A stretch of DNA of 64,000 nucleotides. Source: Paenibacillus paridis (lineage in GTDB: Bacteria > Bacillota > Bacilli > Paenibacillales > Paenibacillaceae). The stretch is taken from NCBI RefSeq assembly GCF_006345825.1, contig NZ_VCIX01000079.1, forward strand, positions 62,001 to 126,000. Direction: 5' to 3'. The notes under the pieces were generated by a model, which had not been told where the DNA came from, searched no databases, and saw nothing but the letters and a program-made list of their open reading frames with translations. Shown here piece by piece: positions 36,007 to 45,353 of this stretch; position 1 is the stretch's first letter; every line of letters starts with the position of its first letter. Made by a program: the position numbers and the translations under genes.

Positions 36007-36310
36007 CGCAATCTTTCCTCCTGTTTCGTCAATTGTCGTACAACCATGGTTAGACCTTGACGCTTACCAAGTCTTAAGCCTTACTCTCCTCGCCATAAGT
36101 AAGCCATGGTTCATTCATTATAGAGGATTCTTTTCCGTCTAGTATTTATAATAAACAGTCTTTATTTATATATTTCCGCTCTAAAAAGCGAGAATGATTG
36201 GTTTTGCGACATAAAACGCATAAATATATGAAATAACCGAATAAACTAAAGATTTCAGGACTTTTGTCCCTTAACATTTATAGTAATTATTTCCCAGGGA
36301 GGTTTTACAC
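36007..36310. promoter_or_regulatory. Divergent promoter region between the giant hydrolase and the chemoreceptor gene
   Basis: On the minus strand a TATAAT box lies at 36117-36122 with no good -35, leaving a leader of about 110 bases before the GTG. Weak -35 sequence would suit activation by the AraC-type regulator. CCATGGTT occurs twice (around 36051 and 36104). I see no cre site. No gene fits in this 304-base gap. Confidence 0.35.
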
Positions 36311-38014
36311 ATGACCGTATTCAGCTGGTATCGGAACCAGTCTATCCGCAGAAAGCTCATTGTCGCTTTTCTTCTCCTTCTCTTTATGATGGGCGGGGTG
36401 AGCGGTACGCAGATGTACGTATTCAACAATGATAGGCATACGTATGATTTCATGCTTGTTTCTACGTTGAAAGCAAACGAGCTGACCGGCTCGCTTTCAT
36501 CCGATTTCAACTCTGAGATTGAGCGAATCGTGAATGGCAGGCAATCCTTCAAAGAGAGTCGACATCCCGCTATCCTGAGTCAGCTGGAACTGCAATTGCG
36601 CAGCTTGGAGCACGCGGAGATCGCGCCTCTTACGCTAGAGAGATTTGAATCCCTTCATAAAACGGTAAGTTCGCTGCATACGCAATTAAACAAACTAAAT
36701 ATGCAAATTCAATCCAAAGCGACTGTCGATGAGCAGAAATCTACCTACGAATCTATCGTTCAGATTACAAGCCTAGTCGAGCAAGATTTACAGCAGCTTG
36801 TTCACACAAAGCTAATCGTCAATGCAGCTGAGAAAGATCGGATTGCTGCTCGTTTCAAGCAAAATATGCTTATATTTACAGCTGTTTTTGCAGTCGTTAT
36901 TGGCGCCTCGCTCGCTATTGCCTGGCTAATCTCGAATGAAATCGCAATCCCGATTCGCAGATTAAGTTTGAATGTAGCCCAATTGGCAGCAGGAAACTTA
37001 TCGGTAAATGCCGTGCATAGCAGCAGCCGTGATGAAATCGGAAAGCTTTGCGATTCCTTTAACCTCATGTTTGCCACGCTGCGAACCATTATTGACAGAG
37101 TCCGTGAAACCAATCGGCAGGTTGTCACTTCCTCTCATCACATGGACGTTGGGCTAGGCGATAATAAGCAATCTGGAAAAGCAATAGCCGCAGCAACACA
37201 AAAGGTTTCTCAAGCATTAAATGAGCATGATGAATATGTACAAATGTCGGTGAGGGAATTTGATGAGCTCGTGCGTCTTTTCCAGACGATTACAACCAAT
37301 TCGTATCAAATCAACAAGCAGGCTGTTCATTCCGTTCACATTGCCAAAGAAGGAAACGAACAGCTTGAGCAGTTTATGGCACAATTCACCCTGCTCACCA
37401 CAACCGTTACTCATGTCGACCAAGACGCCAAACAGCTGCACCTGCTTGCCAAAGAAATGGAAGCGATGCTGCATCAGATTCGGCAAATTTCTAACGAGAC
37501 CCATATTCTCGCACTCAATGCATCCATTGAAGCACGAAGGGCAGCCGAGCAGGGGAGCGGCTTTGCTGTCATTGCTGGCAGAGTCAAGCAGCTCGCCGAA
37601 CAAACCGCAGCCATCTCGACCCAAATCCACGAAAAGATGGGCAGCGTACGCGTTACCGTCAATCTCATTCAAGATCGTATGCAGGAAAGCGTCAAACAGC
37701 TGTTTGTAGGCGAGCAGGTAGCCGTTCAAGCGCAGCAAGGATACCAATCCATACACGCAGCCAGCTCTTTGGTGCAAGCTGAAATTCAAACGATTACGGA
37801 AGAAATGAACCACGGCGGCGAACGCATGGAGCGCATCCATATGCTCGTTAAACAAGTAGAGCTGCGCGCTGATCGCATCAAGCAGGATATGGACGACATC
37901 TCCGCTATGGAACAGGAGCAGGTAGCTGCTCTTGAACAGGTGGCAGCCTCCTCCAATCTCTTAACGAGACAAGTGAAAGAGCTAAACCACACCGTTTCCC
38001 TTTTCAGTGAGTAA
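36311..38014 (+). CDS. Methyl-accepting chemotaxis-type transducer
   Basis: The 567-residue product has membrane segments at about 15-37 and 190-212, flanking a helical extracellular region that looks like a four-helix-bundle sensor. A HAMP domain follows (SNEIAIPIRRLSLNVAQLAAGNL), then a coiled-coil signalling domain. The kinase-contact hairpin is visible as LNASIEARRAAEQGSGFAVIAGRVKQLAEQ, close to the usual EAARAGEQGRGFAVVA text but with some changes. GGGAGG stands before the ATG. It may sense products of the surface hydrolase encoded divergently, but the ligand is unknown. The C-terminus lacks an obvious CheR-tether pentapeptide. Confidence 0.85.
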   Translation: MTVFSWYRNQSIRRKLIVAFLLLLFMMGGVSGTQMYVFNNDRHTYDFMLVSTLKANELTGSLSSDFNSEIERIVNGRQSFKESRHPAILSQLELQLRSLEHAEIAPLTLERFESLHKTVSSLHTQLNKLNMQIQSKATVDEQKSTYESIVQITSLVEQDLQQLVHTKLIVNAAEKDRIAARFKQNMLIFTAVFAVVIGASLAIAWLISNEIAIPIRRLSLNVAQLAAGNLSVNAVHSSSRDEIGKLCDSFNLMFATLRTIIDRVRETNRQVVTSSHHMDVGLGDNKQSGKAIAAATQKVSQALNEHDEYVQMSVREFDELVRLFQTITTNSYQINKQAVHSVHIAKEGNEQLEQFMAQFTLLTTTVTHVDQDAKQLHLLAKEMEAMLHQIRQISNETHILALNASIEARRAAEQGSGFAVIAGRVKQLAEQTAAISTQIHEKMGSVRVTVNLIQDRMQESVKQLFVGEQVAVQAQQGYQSIHAASSLVQAEIQTITEEMNHGGERMERIHMLVKQVELRADRIKQDMDDISAMEQEQVAALEQVAASSNLLTRQVKELNHTVSLFSE

Positions 38015-38050
38015 GTGATTCTATCTCGATGGATTAAGCAATACATGCAA

Positions 38051-38094
38051 AAAGAGGACGTCCCTGCAGCAAGCTGCACCTGGACGTCCTCTTT
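38051..38094. terminator. Bidirectional terminator between convergent genes
   Basis: Perfect 13-base arms (AAAGAGGACGTCC, 38051-38063, and complement 38082-38094) have A-rich and T-rich flanks. The hairpin lies between the chemoreceptor stop (38014) and the oxidoreductase stop (38102). Confidence 0.88.
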
Positions 38095-38101
38095 AGGTTG
38101 C

Positions 38102-39151
38102 CTATTTCGACGCTGCCTTCATAAAGTCAGCAATCTGTACTTTTTGTCCCGACTTTGCGCTTTCCAGCGCAGCCAGCACCATCGCCATGCTGTAAATGTT
38201 ATCACTGCAAGCCGTTTCCGGCTCGCGGCCTTCATCAAGCGCTGCAAACATGTCATCCAGGCAGCCTTTGTGGAACGTATTCGCCATTTCGGGAAGCTCT
38301 GTTTCTACGCGCTCGTAGTCACGAATGAATTTGCCAGTTTGGTCACCAGCAGCAACAATCTCGGCATAGGGATTGCCATGACCGTCCCATATCGCCGTCC
38401 CGCGCTCGCCAGTTACCCGCCAAGCAGCTTCCCATGAGGTTATTGCCCCCTCCGCGCACCAGGAACCGCGGTAATTAAAGACGGAGCCGTCCGACATTTC
38501 ATAAATACAGATGGCCATCGCATTACCGGCGTACCATGAGCCGGGAGGATTGTATTCGTGGCAATACACGGATACGGGATTAGCCCCGGAAATAAATCTG
38601 GCCTGATCAAAGGTATGAATCGCCATATCCAGCAGCAGCGGGCTCTCCATCGCGTCACGGAACCCCCCGAAATGAGCGCCTAAGAAAAAGTCCGCTCCGA
38701 CAAAGCCCGGCTTTCCGATCGTATCATTCGCAATCAGCTCGCGGAAGGCGCGAATGCGCGGATCAAATCTGCGATTTTGCATAACGGCATGTGTCCGTCC
38801 CGTTTCCTCCGCCATTCGTACAATCGCATTGCAATCGCTCATCGTTTCAGCAAGCGGCTTCTCGCCAAACACATGACAGCCAAGCTCCAAGGCAGAGGTG
38901 CTGATAGCATAATGACTTGCCGGTATCGTTACGTCAAACACCATCGTTGCCCCAGTTTCCTTAATGGCCTGCCTAAGGTCTGTAAAGGTAGGACAGGTTA
39001 ATTCCTTGCGCATCGCCATGGCCTGCGCAAATTCTTCTTTAATATCGACAAGCCCGACAATTTCTGTATCCGGTCTTTCCTTAGCATAATCGACCCATGT
39101 ATTGGCCATGCCGCCGCAGCCGGCGACGACTACTCGATGCTTGATCGTCAT
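38102..39151 (-). CDS. Gfo/Idh/MocA-family oxidoreductase
   Basis: The product has 349 residues from the ATG at 39151 (GAGGAG 9 bases upstream; a GTG at 39160 is less suitable). The N-terminal Rossmann fold has VVVAGCGGMANTWVDYA. The catalytic-type motif EKPLAETMSD carries the conserved Lys of this family, and the C-terminal half is the usual beta-sheet substrate domain (GFVGADFFLGAHFGGFRD, MAIHTFDQARFI). It oxidises or reduces a cyclic sugar or polyol with NAD(P). The substrate cannot be told. It lies 31 bases after a TIM-barrel isomerase gene, a common pairing in inositol or sugar-acid pathways. Confidence 0.85.
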   Translation of the reverse strand: MTIKHRVVVAGCGGMANTWVDYAKERPDTEIVGLVDIKEEFAQAMAMRKELTCPTFTDLRQAIKETGATMVFDVTIPASHYAISTSALELGCHVFGEKPLAETMSDCNAIVRMAEETGRTHAVMQNRRFDPRIRAFRELIANDTIGKPGFVGADFFLGAHFGGFRDAMESPLLLDMAIHTFDQARFISGANPVSVYCHEYNPPGSWYAGNAMAICIYEMSDGSVFNYRGSWCAEGAITSWEAAWRVTGERGTAIWDGHGNPYAEIVAAGDQTGKFIRDYERVETELPEMANTFHKGCLDDMFAALDEGREPETACSDNIYSMAMVLAALESAKSGQKVQIADFMKAASK

Positions 39152-39182
39152 CCTTCTCACTCCTCGTTTTTACATTTTGCCT

Positions 39183-40070
39183 TTAGACGGGGTTAGGAAC
39201 AAAGTTCCCGCCGCGGCAGCGCTTCAAATAATTCAAAGCATGAACCTGCCCAGTCATTTCCAGCTCGTCCTTGTAGACCGGATCATGCCAGCCTTCGATA
39301 TCAATGGTGCCTTTATAGTTGTTTTGTCTTAAAATCGTGATAATATCCGACCAGTTGGTATCGCCAAAACCTGGCGTGCGATGCCAGACAAACGGCTGCT
39401 TGCCGTGAACGCCATGCTCCTTGACAATATCCCATGCAATCGTCGCATCTTTACCGTGCACATGGAATACTTTGCTCGCCCATTTGCGAAGCTGCGGAAT
39501 CGGATCAATCAAGCTGACCATCTGATGGCAAGGTTCCCACTCCAAGCCGATATTGTCCTCCGGCACCGCGTTGAACATAAGCTCCCAAGCTGTAGGATTA
39601 TGCGCAATGTTCCAATCTCCTGTCTGCCAAGTGCCGCCCATATCACAATTTTCAAAAGCGATCCGCACCCCTTTATCGGCAGCTCTGCGCGTAAGCTCCC
39701 CGAACACTTCCTTGAATTTAGGAATCGACTCGTCAATTGATTGATCCGTCAACCGCCCTGTGAAACCGGATACAATATCAGCTCCAAATAAATGGGCATG
39801 GTCGATTAGGCGTTCCCAGCTCGCCAGCGTGTCGGCATTATTGCCTTCGCCAGTAAGCGGATTTCCGAATATGCTTACGGCCGGAACAACAAAATCATGC
39901 TCCTCTGCAAGCGCCTTTACCCGCTTGGCCATCTCCACAAGATCCGTGTCGCCCGTCGTCTGCCAGAAAGTTAGGTTAAACGATTCGAAGCCATGCCCTA
40001 CGATTTGTGGAATGACATGGTCCGCATTCCCTCCGCCTACAAGCGTTCCGATTCGCAATTGTTGATTCAT
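39183..40070 (-). CDS. Xylose-isomerase-like TIM-barrel sugar epimerase/isomerase
   Basis: The 295-residue protein of the AP-endonuclease-2/xylose-isomerase-like superfamily has metal-ligand motifs IAFENCDMGG, GLEWEPCHQM, VFHVHGKDA and IDIEGWHD, where Glu, Asp and His coordinate a divalent metal. Members include sugar epimerases, hydroxypyruvate isomerase and inosose dehydratase. The exact reaction is unknown. It is the first gene of a two-gene unit with the Gfo/Idh oxidoreductase and is divergent from an AraC regulator (40179). The upstream ribosome site is weak. Confidence 0.8.
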   Translation of the reverse strand: MNQQLRIGTLVGGGNADHVIPQIVGHGFESFNLTFWQTTGDTDLVEMAKRVKALAEEHDFVVPAVSIFGNPLTGEGNNADTLASWERLIDHAHLFGADIVSGFTGRLTDQSIDESIPKFKEVFGELTRRAADKGVRIAFENCDMGGTWQTGDWNIAHNPTAWELMFNAVPEDNIGLEWEPCHQMVSLIDPIPQLRKWASKVFHVHGKDATIAWDIVKEHGVHGKQPFVWHRTPGFGDTNWSDIITILRQNNYKGTIDIEGWHDPVYKDELEMTGQVHALNYLKRCRGGNFVPNPV

Positions 40071-40178
40071 CCTTGTATATCACTCCAATATTGGCTTATA
40101 GTGTTCTTAACAACTCCATTATAGCTAGGAGTTATGCATATGACTCTATACAATCTTGCGCAATACTAGTCTAATCTT

Positions 40179-41084
40179 GTGGTGGTGAAGCACGGAATGA
40201 CCTATCCGAGGGAGCTCTGGGAAAATACCCGGCTTGAGCATAAAACGTATCCGTTTCAACTATTTAGAAACCGCTGTCATGAGGCTAAGCCTAATGACTG
40301 CATTCTTTATCTTCATTGGCATGAGCATTTTGAGATCATCGTCATGCGGGAAGGCAGCGCCATGTTCCATATCGACAGCCGCCCTTATCTGGTGCGAGCC
40401 GGCGATGTGCTCATTATCCCAGGCGGGGGCTTGCACGTAGGCTATGCCCTGCATCATGAAAATGTTTATTATGATTGCGTCGTCTTGAACGCTTCTCTCT
40501 TCAATGACTGGGTCCATGATCCCGTGCATGCCCAGTTTGTTGCGCCCTATCTGGAAGGCCGGCTTCACTTTCCGGTCATGCCTGCTGAACAGGATGAAGC
40601 ATGCGCGAGCTACTATCCGCTGCTCGACGAAGCGATTGTAGAGCTAGATGCCAAACCGCCTGCCTACCAGCTCGTCGTGAAATCCAAGCTGCACGCGTTC
40701 TTCACCTTGCTCTCCCGCACTTTTATGCAAAAGCAGCTCGCAGGCAAATCGGCGGAGCCTTATTTCGTCAACCGGGACCGCTTCAAGCAGCTCATTCAGC
40801 GCATTGAGTCGGATTTTGCCGAGAAGCTATCCATTACGCAAGCAGCCAAGCAAGTAAGCCTAAATCCCTATCATTTTTGCAAGCTGTTCAAAAAACTGAC
40901 CGGTCGCACGTTCGTTGAATATGTCAACGTCAGCCGAATGAATGAAGCCGAACGGCTGCTTCGCGAGAGCAGCCAGACGATTACGGAGATTGCAGCCATG
41001 GTCGGCTGCGAAAATCCGAACTATTTTACAAAACTGTACAAGCAATATAAAGGCATGACGCCCTCTCAAACACGGAAGACCTAA
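40179..41084 (+). CDS. AraC-family regulator with cupin-type sensor domain
   Basis: The product is about 301 residues. The N-terminal cupin (30-150) has HWHEHFEIIVMREGSAMFHIDSR, and the C-terminal pair of helix-turn-helices (200-300) has LSITQAAKQVSLNPYHFCKLFKKLTGRTFVEYV and ITEIAAMVGCENPNYFTKLYKQYKG. This is the usual design of a sugar-responsive activator. It is divergent from the TIM-barrel/oxidoreductase pair and probably controls it. The start is not certain: GTG codons at 40179-40187 and an ATG at 40197 are all in frame, and no strong ribosome site marks one of them. Confidence 0.85.
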   Translation: MVVKHGMTYPRELWENTRLEHKTYPFQLFRNRCHEAKPNDCILYLHWHEHFEIIVMREGSAMFHIDSRPYLVRAGDVLIIPGGGLHVGYALHHENVYYDCVVLNASLFNDWVHDPVHAQFVAPYLEGRLHFPVMPAEQDEACASYYPLLDEAIVELDAKPPAYQLVVKSKLHAFFTLLSRTFMQKQLAGKSAEPYFVNRDRFKQLIQRIESDFAEKLSITQAAKQVSLNPYHFCKLFKKLTGRTFVEYVNVSRMNEAERLLRESSQTITEIAAMVGCENPNYFTKLYKQYKGMTPSQTRKT

Positions 41085-41238
41085 AACCGGATAATAACTA
41101 GGACAAAAAGACTATTTTCTGGAAATAAGCCGATTTTCGTATTTATTTCGTGCGAAGTATAGGATAATTAATAGGAAAGCAACTTTCCGTCCTAGAAATA
41201 CGTCTAGTTTTGCAACTATGATTAGAGGAGAATCATGA

Positions 41239-42174
41239 ATGTTTATGTCTATAAATAAATATATTATCTTCGCCTTGCTTGCCATCGCGCTCACCGTTAT
41301 TGCGGCTGGATGCAGCAACGGAAAAAGCGAAGTAGCCGCAGGAGGTAACCCGTCCAGCGCTACGAACAGCGTTTCTCCAACCGACGCGCCTGTGGAATCC
41401 GCTGCAACGGATGAACCGGAAATTTCGGAAGAGCCCGCTGTCACTGCTGAACCTCTAGCCACCGATGCGCCCGCTGAAACAGCCGAGCCTGCCACAGTGA
41501 AGCCTGATGAAACCACAGCGCCGGCAGAAAAACCAGATCAGGCGGGAGAAGCTACAGCCAAACCAACAAAAAAGCCTAAACCGACACCAACGATAAAACC
41601 GACAGCGACGGCGAAGCCTACCAAGCCTCCGGTTATCGTACTGCCATCATCAAAGCCAACTGCAACAGCAAAGCCTACTGCCAAACCAACTGCAACGCCT
41701 CAACCTTCTATTTTGCCGATTGCGACTCCATCGCCTTCGCCGAAGCCGACGACGAAGCCCGATCCGGAAAATCCGTCAAATGAAGTTACGGTAGCCGATA
41801 TCGCGGCTAAGCTTGCAAGCGACGCAGGACTAGGGCCGCTGCAAACCGTTGAAGGCGAGCAAGTCAAAGACATCTACGGCATTGACGAGGAAGCGCTTCT
41901 GGTCGACGGCATCTTTAAGCAGCCTCAAATGATGATCCAAGCTGGCGAGTTTTCGGTCGTCCAGATGAAATCGGACAAAAACTTTGCAGACGTCGAAGCC
42001 GGCTTCAAGAAGCGTGCCGAAGCCGTGCAAAAGGCATTCGAGTCCTATTTGCAGGACCAATACGAGCAAGCCCAAAACTATCAAATCATCCGAAACGGAG
42101 ATTTTGTTCTCTTCTCCATTACGCCTGACCAGAAGAAAACGGCAGAGATCTTCAACAGCTTTTTCAAGAAATAA
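41239..42174 (+). CDS. Lipoprotein with Thr/Pro/Lys-rich linker and DUF4358-like domain
   Basis: The 311-residue product has a lipoprotein signal (LTVIAAGC, Cys about 25). A low-complexity stretch of about 130 residues rich in Thr, Pro, Ala and Lys follows (for example KPTKKPKPTPTIKPTATAK), probably a wall-spanning spacer. The C-terminal 125 residues resemble DUF4358 (EVTVADIAAKLASDAG, FADVEAGFKKRAEAVQKAFESYL, YQIIRNGDFVLFSITPD). The function of that domain is unknown. GAGGAG lies 8 bases before the ATG. A bidirectional terminator follows, and the gene appears to be transcribed alone. Confidence 0.75.
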   Translation: MFMSINKYIIFALLAIALTVIAAGCSNGKSEVAAGGNPSSATNSVSPTDAPVESAATDEPEISEEPAVTAEPLATDAPAETAEPATVKPDETTAPAEKPDQAGEATAKPTKKPKPTPTIKPTATAKPTKPPVIVLPSSKPTATAKPTAKPTATPQPSILPIATPSPSPKPTTKPDPENPSNEVTVADIAAKLASDAGLGPLQTVEGEQVKDIYGIDEEALLVDGIFKQPQMMIQAGEFSVVQMKSDKNFADVEAGFKKRAEAVQKAFESYLQDQYEQAQNYQIIRNGDFVLFSITPDQKKTAEIFNSFFKK

Positions 42175-42230
42175 GCCTCTCTCTGGTCAAGCCCCCATAT
42201 TGTAGCCAATGAAATTCTGAACTAATTAAA

Positions 42231-42267
42231 ATAAAGCGGCAGACCCATTTCTGGTCTGCCGCTTTAT
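42231..42267. terminator. Rho-independent terminator
   Basis: Perfect 15-base arms (ATAAAGCGGCAGACC, 42231-42245, and complement 42253-42267) around a 7-base loop, with A/T-rich flanks on both sides. Confidence 0.88.
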
Positions 42268-42370
42268 AGTTTATCTATTTTGTTCTGTCAGCTCAGGCAT
42301 CCTTCCTGTATTGAGCATTTTAACTACCTCTAAGATTTGTATTTGGCCTTTAATTCGCACTTAGGGCATG

Positions 42371-43122
42371 TTATTCCACATAGCACTCACCGTTCCGACA
42401 ACCATAGATATAAGTATCTCCCGAGTCGACATATCTAATATCTCTTTTCTCAAAATCAGAAGGAGCCGTCGCTGAAAGCCTTTCCTTAAGTATATAGGCT
42501 AATTCATGACTCAACTCGATCTCCCCTGTGCCACCGATTGCAAAGCCTGATGGACCTTGATAAGCCGTTATGATCCATTTGCTGCCGTCGCTTCTTTGAG
42601 CTTGAATCACATAATCAAAGGCATTTTCGGAGTTTACCGTTTCTTGAATAGGATTACCGAACAACGCAATCAAACTCCCCCGATATTTTGCAATCTCTTT
42701 CAGATCCGTGGTTACACTTAATAGCTTCGATGTTCCATTGCTGTGACTTAGATCATTCATTTTGGAAAAAGTAACGTCGGTAATTTGGGAAGCAGATGCT
42801 TTCACACCATTTTCAATGGATTCCAACTCACCGTTTAAAATATATTTTCTCGTAATTTCTCCCGTTACGGGATCCACGTGATATCCAGCTTCAGACTGAT
42901 TATTGCTTCCGTCCATACTCCAACCATGACATGGCCTCTCTCGTCATATCCACTCACTTCAATAATAAGATCTTTATTATCTAGGCACCATATCGAGCAA
43001 TCTGCTTTCACCACCTGGATCACCGCTTCGTCCGAGAGCGTTTTTTGCACCCTCAACGTACATGAAGCAAGAAAGAGTACACCTACCAGAGCGATGAGCA
43101 GCTTAATATTACTTTTTCTCAT
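42371..43122 (-). pseudogene. Frameshifted lipoprotein gene of unknown family
   Basis: Two overlapping frames read as one protein. The first (43122 to about 42900) begins with a lipoprotein signal (LFLASC) and runs to DERGHVMVGVW. The second continues with MDGSNNQSEAGYHVDPVTGEI and ends at 42371 with GDTYIYGCRNGECYVE. The join is near 42898-42916, where one extra base would restore a single frame of about 245 residues. Neither half makes sense alone: the second lacks a secretion signal and the first stops after 85 residues. The start is ATG 43122. The cause may be mutation or an assembly error. I do not recognise the protein family. Confidence 0.6.
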
Positions 43123-43221
43123 CAAGCACCCTCGTTTCTATCCCTTAGCATCATTCTGATAACAAACAATATTCACCCATAATATTAACATAATTGCAAC
43201 TAAGCGGTCTGTTAGCTTAAC

Positions 43222-43257
43222 GAAAAAAAGAGCAGTCGCCGTAGCAACCTGCTCTTG
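43222..43257 (-). terminator. Terminator after the first alpha/beta hydrolase gene
   Basis: On the minus strand AAGAGCAG pairs with CTGCTCTT across a 13-base loop, and seven T follow immediately. It lies 54 bases beyond the stop at 43311. Confidence 0.88.
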
Positions 43258-43310
43258 TTCAACTATCGTTCAAGGTAGCGCAAAGTATTTTTCTGTTCCT
43301 GTACCATCAT

Positions 43311-44813
43311 TTATAATAATGAGGTTACGAGCTTCACCTCCGGAAAGCGGCTATCCGGTCCTTTCATTAAGTTTCCGCCTTGATTTTTTAGATAAATATC
43401 GAAGAAATCCAGCATATAGGCATTGATAACGGAGTTTACTCTATCGGGTGCAGTCTTTCCTGTAACACCCAGCATTTTAAAAATCGGAGAAATGAACTGT
43501 ACGTCGGTAAAATTCAAATGCTCCGTATTCTCGATATAGAGGAATTGTCCCCCTGCGGCAACCGTTTCGCGCATTCGTTCAAACTCGACCTTTTTGTCTT
43601 CTGTTACTTGATCCATCCACTCTCTTGTGTTGCCCATACGGTTAAGCTCTGCATCCGTGTAGACATGGTTATCCTTCACCAGCTTTAATCTTTCGAATTC
43701 GCTTTCCGAGTTCATGAACATGAACGGCTTACGCAGAGCCTCTCTCTCACGCAGTCGATAAAGCGCTCCGTCTAAGTCTATTCCAACCGCGATTCGCGGA
43801 TCGTAAGAAGCGTCATAGGCCGTCGCTCCGCCGATAGAATGACCAAACACCCCGACATGGCCGAGATCAATCTTCCCTTTTAGATGACTTGGAATCTGCC
43901 CCGATTGGATGAGCTCGAATTGGTCCAGCGCTAACGCCACATCGTCGGTTAAAACTTTTCCCAACTTGTCGCGATTTCCGCTTTCCGTCCGGTAATCATG
44001 GTCGGGCGAGAATAAATCGCTGGTTGTGCTGGTCGTGATTCGACCGTCCGGAAACTCGGTTGCAAATGTATTGTAGGTGTGGTCGATCACTGCCACGATA
44101 TATCCGTGACTCGCGAGATTTTCGGCTTGCGACGTATGGAGGAACCTGGAAGAGCCGAACCCGGGATTCGCAAGGATCAGCGGGTATGAAGTCTGTGCCG
44201 AAGAGACTTCAGCCTCCGAATAAGCATGACTGGATACGTACTTCAGGTGTTGAAAAGTAAACCCGGGAAGGCCATAGTTCGCGGCCATATAACTTAAAAT
44301 CCGGGTATCGGGAATAAAGGGAGCGTACTTGCCGGTTCCCGCTTGAGCCGGATACCATACCTGAACCATCAATTCTCTCTTACCCTCACTGGCATCGCCG
44401 AAAATCTCTTCCCTCTTTGGATCCACGAAATGAAAAGTTTGCGTTCCTACCTTAAATTCGCCTGTCGGTTCAGGTAGTTTAAATACAGGAAAAGCATACA
44501 TAAGACCCGCTGTTGCGACCAGCATTATCGCTATAGCGGTATTGGCTGTACCCAATAGGAATCGCGGGATTTTTTGGGGGCCGTTCTTTTTAAAATAGCG
44601 ATAACCGGAAGTGGCTAAAAAAATGATCGTTATGCCATATGCGAAAAATAGCTGAACTCTGTATCCTTCCACCGTCCAATGAATGACCAGTAAAAGTGTG
44701 GCAATCCCGCTTGCAACGAATATTGGAATTTCACGCCGTCCTTTTTTTAATAGGACTGTTAATGCAAACAAGCCGATGTTTGACAAAAAAAGCAATAGTT
44801 CAAGCAGCCTCAT
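43311..44813 (-). CDS. Membrane-anchored alpha/beta hydrolase (PAF-acetylhydrolase/dienelactone-hydrolase-like), copy 1
   Basis: The 500-residue product has four predicted membrane helices in the first 110 residues. An extracytoplasmic alpha/beta hydrolase domain follows, with nucleophile elbow GHSIGGA (Ser326), an acid in GIDLDGAL (about Asp346 or 348) and a catalytic His432 in IENTEHLNFTD. The motif ANPGFGSSRFLHTSQAENLASHGYIVAVIDHTY is typical of platelet-activating-factor acetylhydrolase-like esterases. The substrate is unknown; it is possibly an ester or lipid. AAAGGAG precedes the ATG. A second copy of the same architecture lies 540 bases away on the same strand. Confidence 0.8.
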   Translation of the reverse strand: MRLLELLLFLSNIGLFALTVLLKKGRREIPIFVASGIATLLLVIHWTVEGYRVQLFFAYGITIIFLATSGYRYFKKNGPQKIPRFLLGTANTAIAIMLVATAGLMYAFPVFKLPEPTGEFKVGTQTFHFVDPKREEIFGDASEGKRELMVQVWYPAQAGTGKYAPFIPDTRILSYMAANYGLPGFTFQHLKYVSSHAYSEAEVSSAQTSYPLILANPGFGSSRFLHTSQAENLASHGYIVAVIDHTYNTFATEFPDGRITTSTTSDLFSPDHDYRTESGNRDKLGKVLTDDVALALDQFELIQSGQIPSHLKGKIDLGHVGVFGHSIGGATAYDASYDPRIAVGIDLDGALYRLREREALRKPFMFMNSESEFERLKLVKDNHVYTDAELNRMGNTREWMDQVTEDKKVEFERMRETVAAGGQFLYIENTEHLNFTDVQFISPIFKMLGVTGKTAPDRVNSVINAYMLDFFDIYLKNQGGNLMKGPDSRFPEVKLVTSLL

Positions 44814-45142
44814 CTCGATTCTCCTTTTGAAACATTTCTATTTTCGTTTTTCTAATATTATCCTGCCAGGCTGGCCTAAGCTATCGATTTGCCTTGCATC
44901 TACCTTACAATATTGTAAGACGACTCCATCTGGTTTACTGTTGTTGCAATCAGTATGATTCGCAAATGGATTTTCAGGTTGCCTTAGCACGTAGCACTGA
45001 AGCTTACGAACCAGGTCGAGCTCTGAATACCGGTCACCACCCTCTGGAAAGGCTTATTCAAGGAATGAAAGGGCATTGTCCCGTCGAGGTGTGGGAGTGA
45101 AAGCCTCCGGAGGTTAAGAAGAGCAGCGTGCAGCAAAGCAAC

Positions 45143-45170
45143 AAAAAAAAGGAGCGAAAACTCGCCCCTT
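45143..45170 (-). terminator. Terminator in the gap between the two hydrolase copies
   Basis: On the minus strand AAGGGGCGA-GTTT-TCGCTCCTT (one mismatch) is followed by a run of T. It stands about 180 bases after the second hydrolase stop. The rest of the gap from 44814 to 45353 shows no gene or recognisable repeat. Confidence 0.7.
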
Positions 45171-45353
45171 CTGTTCCTGCATGCGTGTCGGTTGCCCATT
45201 TTTGGCGGCTCTCGTCCCATTCCATCCGAGTTACGATTCATCCTCTGGTGTAACCTTGCGAATAAGCAAATATTCGTGACGTATTTCTATAATTGGCGGA
45301 GTCTGCCCTTTTTTGAAAACTGGTTTTCATTTACCATGTTTTCCAGACATCTA

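Noticed and set aside
42865-43125. Separate 86-residue lipoprotein gene
   Set aside because: Its C-terminal text after GHVMVGVW is out of phase with the evident continuation in the next frame; treated as the front part of one frameshifted gene.
44814-45353. Possible small gene between the two hydrolase copies
   Set aside because: Frames there (for example 44984-45241 minus) lack ribosome sites and recognisable features; only a terminator is supported.
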